64,000 bases of DNA from NCBI GenBank assembly GCA_028751875.1, contig CM054158.1, positions 46,624,874 through 46,688,873 on the forward strand, in the 5' to 3' direction. The notes beneath the pieces were generated by a model that saw nothing but the letters and a program-made list of their open reading frames with translations, searched no databases and was not told the origin of the DNA. This stretch comes from Rapana venosa (lineage: Eukaryota; Mollusca; Gastropoda; Neogastropoda; Muricidae). Both the position numbers and the translations under genes were made by a program. Below, piece by piece: positions 55,301 through 61,300 of this stretch. The first letter of the stretch is position 1; every line of letters starts with the position of its first letter.

Positions 55301-58300
55301 ACCCCCCCCCCCCCCCCCCCCCCACACACCCACCCCCCTCCCCCCCTACACACCTCCCCACCCCACCACCTCCCCCCCCCTACAAACCAACCCCCCCCCC
55401 CCCCCCCCCCCCACCCCCCTACCCCCCCCCCCCCCCCACCCAACAACAAGCTCCCCCCCACAACGACGACGACTGACCATGACAGGCTCTTTTGTCAGGC
55501 TGCAGCTGGTAGCCGTCGCGACACATGCAGCGACTGCCGCGCGGAGTGCTGACACAGGAGTGGTCACAGCCTCCGTTGTCCTCCTCACAGCTGCTCCCCT
55601 CCCCCAGGATAGTGTCTGCACGCCACGACCATCATGATTATGATGATAATGATATGGTGATCTGGGGTGGCCTCCCTCATATCCCTCGCAAGAGTCATTG
55701 CAGCACTTTTGGTCCGCTCGGGAGACATACTGTCAGACCATGGGACCTCCCCCGACTTTCATCTCAAATTGCTGGTCCTTCCTTCAGCCAAATTCTCATC
55801 ACTCTGCAAGCGTCTTGGTGTGTGGTGTAGTAGGGTGCGCGTCATGTGTTGTGTGTATTGGAACTTTAAACTATTAATCCTGTTGGTTGCATGTGTAGGA
55901 ATGGAATGGATGCAAGCGCTTTGATTTGTTGGTTTATACAAGATATAACGCTATATAAATTCCATTTATTATTATTATTATTATATTGATAGAACAAGAG
56001 CAATGAACTTGGTCATAGTGGATGGAAAGAGACCAAAGGGAAGACCTAGCAAAACCTGGGCTACCTTACCTGTATATTGCAGAGGATCTTTAGAGAAAGG
56101 GGCATAAATAAGGAAGGGAAGCTCAAGACGGAGAGAGAGAGAGAGAGAAGGCTCGCCAATGTCAAAAACCTCCCCTGGGAGAAACATGACAAAAAAGGAA
56201 GAAGAAGAAGAAGAAGATTGATATAACAAATAATAATGACGATAACAGTGATAGAAGACACAATAATGATAATAATAAGAGAATACACAATAATGATGCT
56301 GCTGATGATGAGAGTAATGATAGTAGTAATAATGATGATGCTGATGCTGATGATGATATTCACAATAATGATAGTAATAATGATGATGCTGATGATGATA
56401 TTCACAATAACAGTCATGATAATACCAGCCACAATGGCTCAGTGGCTAGTGCACCGGGCTGCTGACTGGAAGGTATGGGTTCAAATCCGACAAGAGGCAT
56501 ACCAGCCGACTCCTGACCAGAGCGAGTTCGCTATGGGCTCATTGGGAGGACTGAGACCACCCAGTCAAGCTTCATCCATTTTATCGATGCACTTTTTGAG
56601 ACGCTTATTCAAATTACCTGATCAATTACATGTGCCCGGTTAATGCCAGGATATACCATGAAACGAAGCGCATGTGTAAGTTAGTGTCAAAGCCTATGGG
56701 CGTCGGAGGTTTTTTATTTTATTTTATTCTTTTTATATCGAAGATAATGGAATAAGCACTTATGTGCTTTTTTACATCCAGTCCTGATGTGTATGCGGTT
56801 TTGTAAATTCTGTCACCTGTTCCCAGCGGCACACACAATGGCCTACTCTTACGAATAGCAGGACAGGATTTAATGTGTGCGCAAGATGTTCTGCGTGCGT
56901 TCGCACACGGGGCCTCGGTTTATAGTCTCATCCGAAGGACTTTTGGGGAGAGTGGAGTCTGCACTTAAGTTAACTCCAGAGGAAAATATCCCCTTGAACG
57001 GGAATCGAACCCGGGGCATCAGATTGCGAGCCCAATGTTCTAACCACTAGGCTATCCGATCCCCCATGGGTTCATGGGAGAAGGTTGCTGGAGGGATGTT
57101 GTGGTTGTCACTACCTTTAGTGGGCCTCTCACTCAGTCTAGCTCCACATCTAAGCCATTACTGTCGTCAGTAAGGGCCTTAGTAGGTGGTGTCCTGTGTA
57201 CATTAACTCAGACAGGCACCACTGAGCACCACCAAAGTGAACCAGCAGCTGCAGTGCAGGGCCTCTCTGGCTGGTGACCCCACAGCAGCCGAACATCGGT
57301 AAGTTCCCTGTGGACTGAAGACCCTCAGGACACGACATGACAAACCCAGGCATGGTTAGGGCGGAGAGATTAAATTGTATTGTATTGTATTGCATTGTAT
57401 TGCCTTGCCTTGTGTTGTTTGTTTTGTATTGTAATGTATATCACTTTAAGTCACGGCAGATTTCTCAGCATGAAATTCAGGCTGCTTTCTTCAGGGAAAA
57501 GTGCATGTCCACAACAGCACCACCCTTTATTATTTTTCCCCCTGTCTGCAACTGTATATGTTTTCCCTATCAGAGTGGCTTTTTTCCTACATGATTTTGC
57601 CAGAAACAACTCTGTAGTTGCCATGGAGTATTTTACGTGTACGAAATAATTATGTTAACACATGGGACCTCAGTTTATTGTCTCATCCGAAAGACTAGCA
57701 CCCAGACCACCATTCGTGGTCTAATGGATGGGGTGGGTGGGGTGGGGGGGAAGTTTCATGCACCATACGGGGATCGAACCACCACACACTTCAAACCTGG
57801 ACTTTTTTGCTTAAAAAAATTTAAAAATTCTTTTATATCGAGGATAATGGAATAAGCACTTAGGTGCTTTTTTTTACATCCAGTCCCCGCGTGTATGCGG
57901 ATTTGTAAATTCTGTCATCCGTTCCCACCGGCACACAACGGCCTACTCTTACGAAAAGCGGAGGAACAGGATTTAACATGTGCGCAAGATGTTCTCCGTG
58001 CATTCACACACAGGACCTCAGTTTACAGTCTCATCCGAAAGACTTCGGCGGAGAATGGAGGAGTCCGCACTGACGTTAACTCCAAGGAGAAAATACCCCC
58101 CTTGAACGGGAATCGAACTTCTAGGCAGGCGCACGTTACACTCTAGACCCAGAGCGCTTTGATTTGTTGCTTTACAAGATTCAGCGCTATATAAATTCCA
58201 TACATTATTATTATTATTATTAGACCGCCGCCACTGATCCACACAAGCACAGACTGCATGAGTGGCGGCGTGGGAGTCAGCAGGACAGGAGAGAAACAAG

Positions 58301-61300
58301 ACAAGAAACGGGGCAGCGCGAAATGCCGAAAGCCCAAACAAGCAGCGAGCGGCACGGCCCCTCTGACTGACCTCTGTAGCAGGCGTGTTCGTCCGAGTTA
58401 TCCCCGCAGTCGTTCCGGCCATTGCAGAGCTTGTGCACGCCCACACACTTCTTGTTGTTGCACTGGAACTGGCCAAAGCTGCACTCTTCCTTCACTGGAA
58501 TGGCAACGAAATGATACGGTACCGAAAATTATTGTTCAGAATAACAGTGATGTTGAGGACACCGGTGTGTGATTTCTATGTGTGTGGAAGTCACGAGCAT
58601 TTGTGAATCACGAGTACATGCATACACATAGACGTTAAACTGAAGATCACACACATTCATGTGCAAGCATATATAGTCCTAAATATATATATGCACGCGC
58701 GTCCGCGTGTGCGCTCACACTCACACAGACAAAGACACACACACAAACACACACAGACACGCGCGCACACACACATACACACCTTCACCCCACATACACA
58801 CCCACCTATCAACACACCCCCATCCCCCTACGCACACACATCCAAAACACACCCAAACAACACACATACCTTCACCCTCCCCCAACCCCTCCCCCCACCT
58901 TTATCCTCACCCCCCCCCCCCCTCCCCACAACCAAAACACCCTTCACCACCTCCACACAACACACCTTCACCTCCCCCCCCCCACCCAAACACACCCCCC
59001 CATCTTCACCCTCACTCCCCCCCCCCCTTCCCCCCCACCCACACACACACACACTACAGTACAGGCCCAACACTCACAGCAGGGCGTTTCATCACTCTCG
59101 TCAGGACAGTCGATGTTGCCGTCACACTTCTGCGTCTTGTTGATACACTTGCCCATGTCACAGCGAAACTGACCTCTCCCACACTTGGCAAATGCTGCAC
59201 ACACATGCACGCACACACGCATGCATACACACACACAGACATGCACGCACACACACACACACACACGCACACACGCACACGCGCGCACACACAGACACAC
59301 ACATGCGCGCACACATCCGGTATCACTTTATGTGGAAGGAAGTAAAATTGACGACGACTACGACTACGACTACTACTACTACTACCACTACCACTACTAC
59401 TACTACTACTACTATCACTACACACATGCACACACACACAACACTTTTTTTTGTTGTTGTTGGCTCATATTTTTATTTTGTTTACATTAGCCGGACAAAA
59501 AATATTCATTAATACAAATAAAAAAGTTAATATGAAAAAAGCACACACACACACATGCATACACACACAGCACACACACACACATGCACGCACACACACA
59601 ATATACCCTCTCAGAAAAACAAGGAGAGAAGAAAAATGGGGGCTGGGAGGGGGGGCGAGGCATTGCACATTTGGCAGTATATTTCTTCCCAGGGAGAACA
59701 ACCCTGAATTCTTTTTGTTCCTTGGCTAGAGCTCTGAGGTTCACCAATGGTGAAAAAAAAAGTGCATGCTACGGTTTTTGCCCAGTCATAAATAGGCAGC
59801 TGCATTCCGACTTCAGGGATGGTGTCTGAAGCTGTCAGTTTCCCCTCACTTTCAGCTGCTATCTATTCCATCTCATCCCATCCCAGCCCAGCTGGTGCTA
59901 TTTTATATAGCAGGAACTGACCGCACTTGGACTTGGTAAAAGGAAGGGGTGCACTGATTCTAGCACTGGATCCTTGACTGAGTTATGCTGGATTTGTGCG
60001 CTGTGGTGACACCTGTGGTGCGTGCATGCGTGCGTGCGTTTCTTGAATTTTGTCATCCATTCACACTGGCACGAAATAGTCCCACTCTACTGAAAGGCAG
60101 AGTGGGTTTTGAAAGTGTGTAACAAGTTGTTGTGTTTGCGTTTGAGCGTGGGGATTCGGTTTTATAGCCTCATCCAAAGAACTTTCTGGGGAGGGAGTGG
60201 GAGTCAGTACTGATGTTAACTCCGGAAGAATAATACCTGTGCACAGGTACCACACACACCTTCACCCCCCCCCCACACACACACTACCCCACCTTCACCC
60301 TCACACCCCCAAAACACACCCACACAACACACACACCTTCACCCTCCCCCCCCTCCCACACACAAACACCCCCAACACACACACACACAAACACCCCCAA
60401 CACACACACACACACACAAACACCCTAACACACACATCACCTAGAATGGACACTTGAACAAAGACTCGAACCTACACCGTCAGTGAACCACCATCACCAG
60501 AAGACACCCTCTACACCATCACCACACCTCCACTCCCTCCCTCACTCCCCCCCCCTTCTCCTCTCCTTCCCCAAATCCCTCAACGTACAGCAGTTATGTT
60601 CGTCAGAGCCATCATCACAGTCGATGTCGCCGTCGCATTTCCAGCTGGCGTTGATGCAGATGCCGCTGGCACAGTTGAACTCTCCCTCCTGACAGTAACC
60701 TGGCAGACAACACAAGCACAGCACAGGGTTGGGGGTTTTGTTTTTTTTGTTTTTTGTTCCTCAGCTAGAGCTCCAAGCTACCTGTATATTGCAGATGATC
60801 TTAGAGAAAGGTGGCATAAAGAAGGAGGAAGCTCAAAACAGAGAGAGATGGAGAAGGCTCATCAATGTCAAACCTCCCCTTGGGAGAAACGTGACAAAAA
60901 GGGAAGAAGAAGAAGAAGAAGAAGAAGAAGAAGAAGAAGCTAGAGCTCCAAGATTCACCAGCAGTGAACTTTTGGGTATTCGACCATTTTTACCTCACCA
61001 ATCGGGTAGCTGTAAATGGGCACCTGCCCTCTCTAGCATCAGGGAAGGTAAAGAGGAGATGGGCGCCGCCCTCAAGATGCTGGCCCTTTGAGAAGTTGAG
61101 GTTTCTGACGCCTCACTCCCCTATGACCCCTATAGGTTATCAGACACCTTTACCTTTATTCAGGTAGCCGCATTCTGGCTTTGGGGATGGTGTGTAAGCA
61201 TGACGCCTGTGTGTATGCGTTTTCTAAAATTTCATCATCCGTTCCTACAGGCAGGAAATAAGCCTACTCTTCCAAAAAGCAGAACGGGTATTTCACGTTT

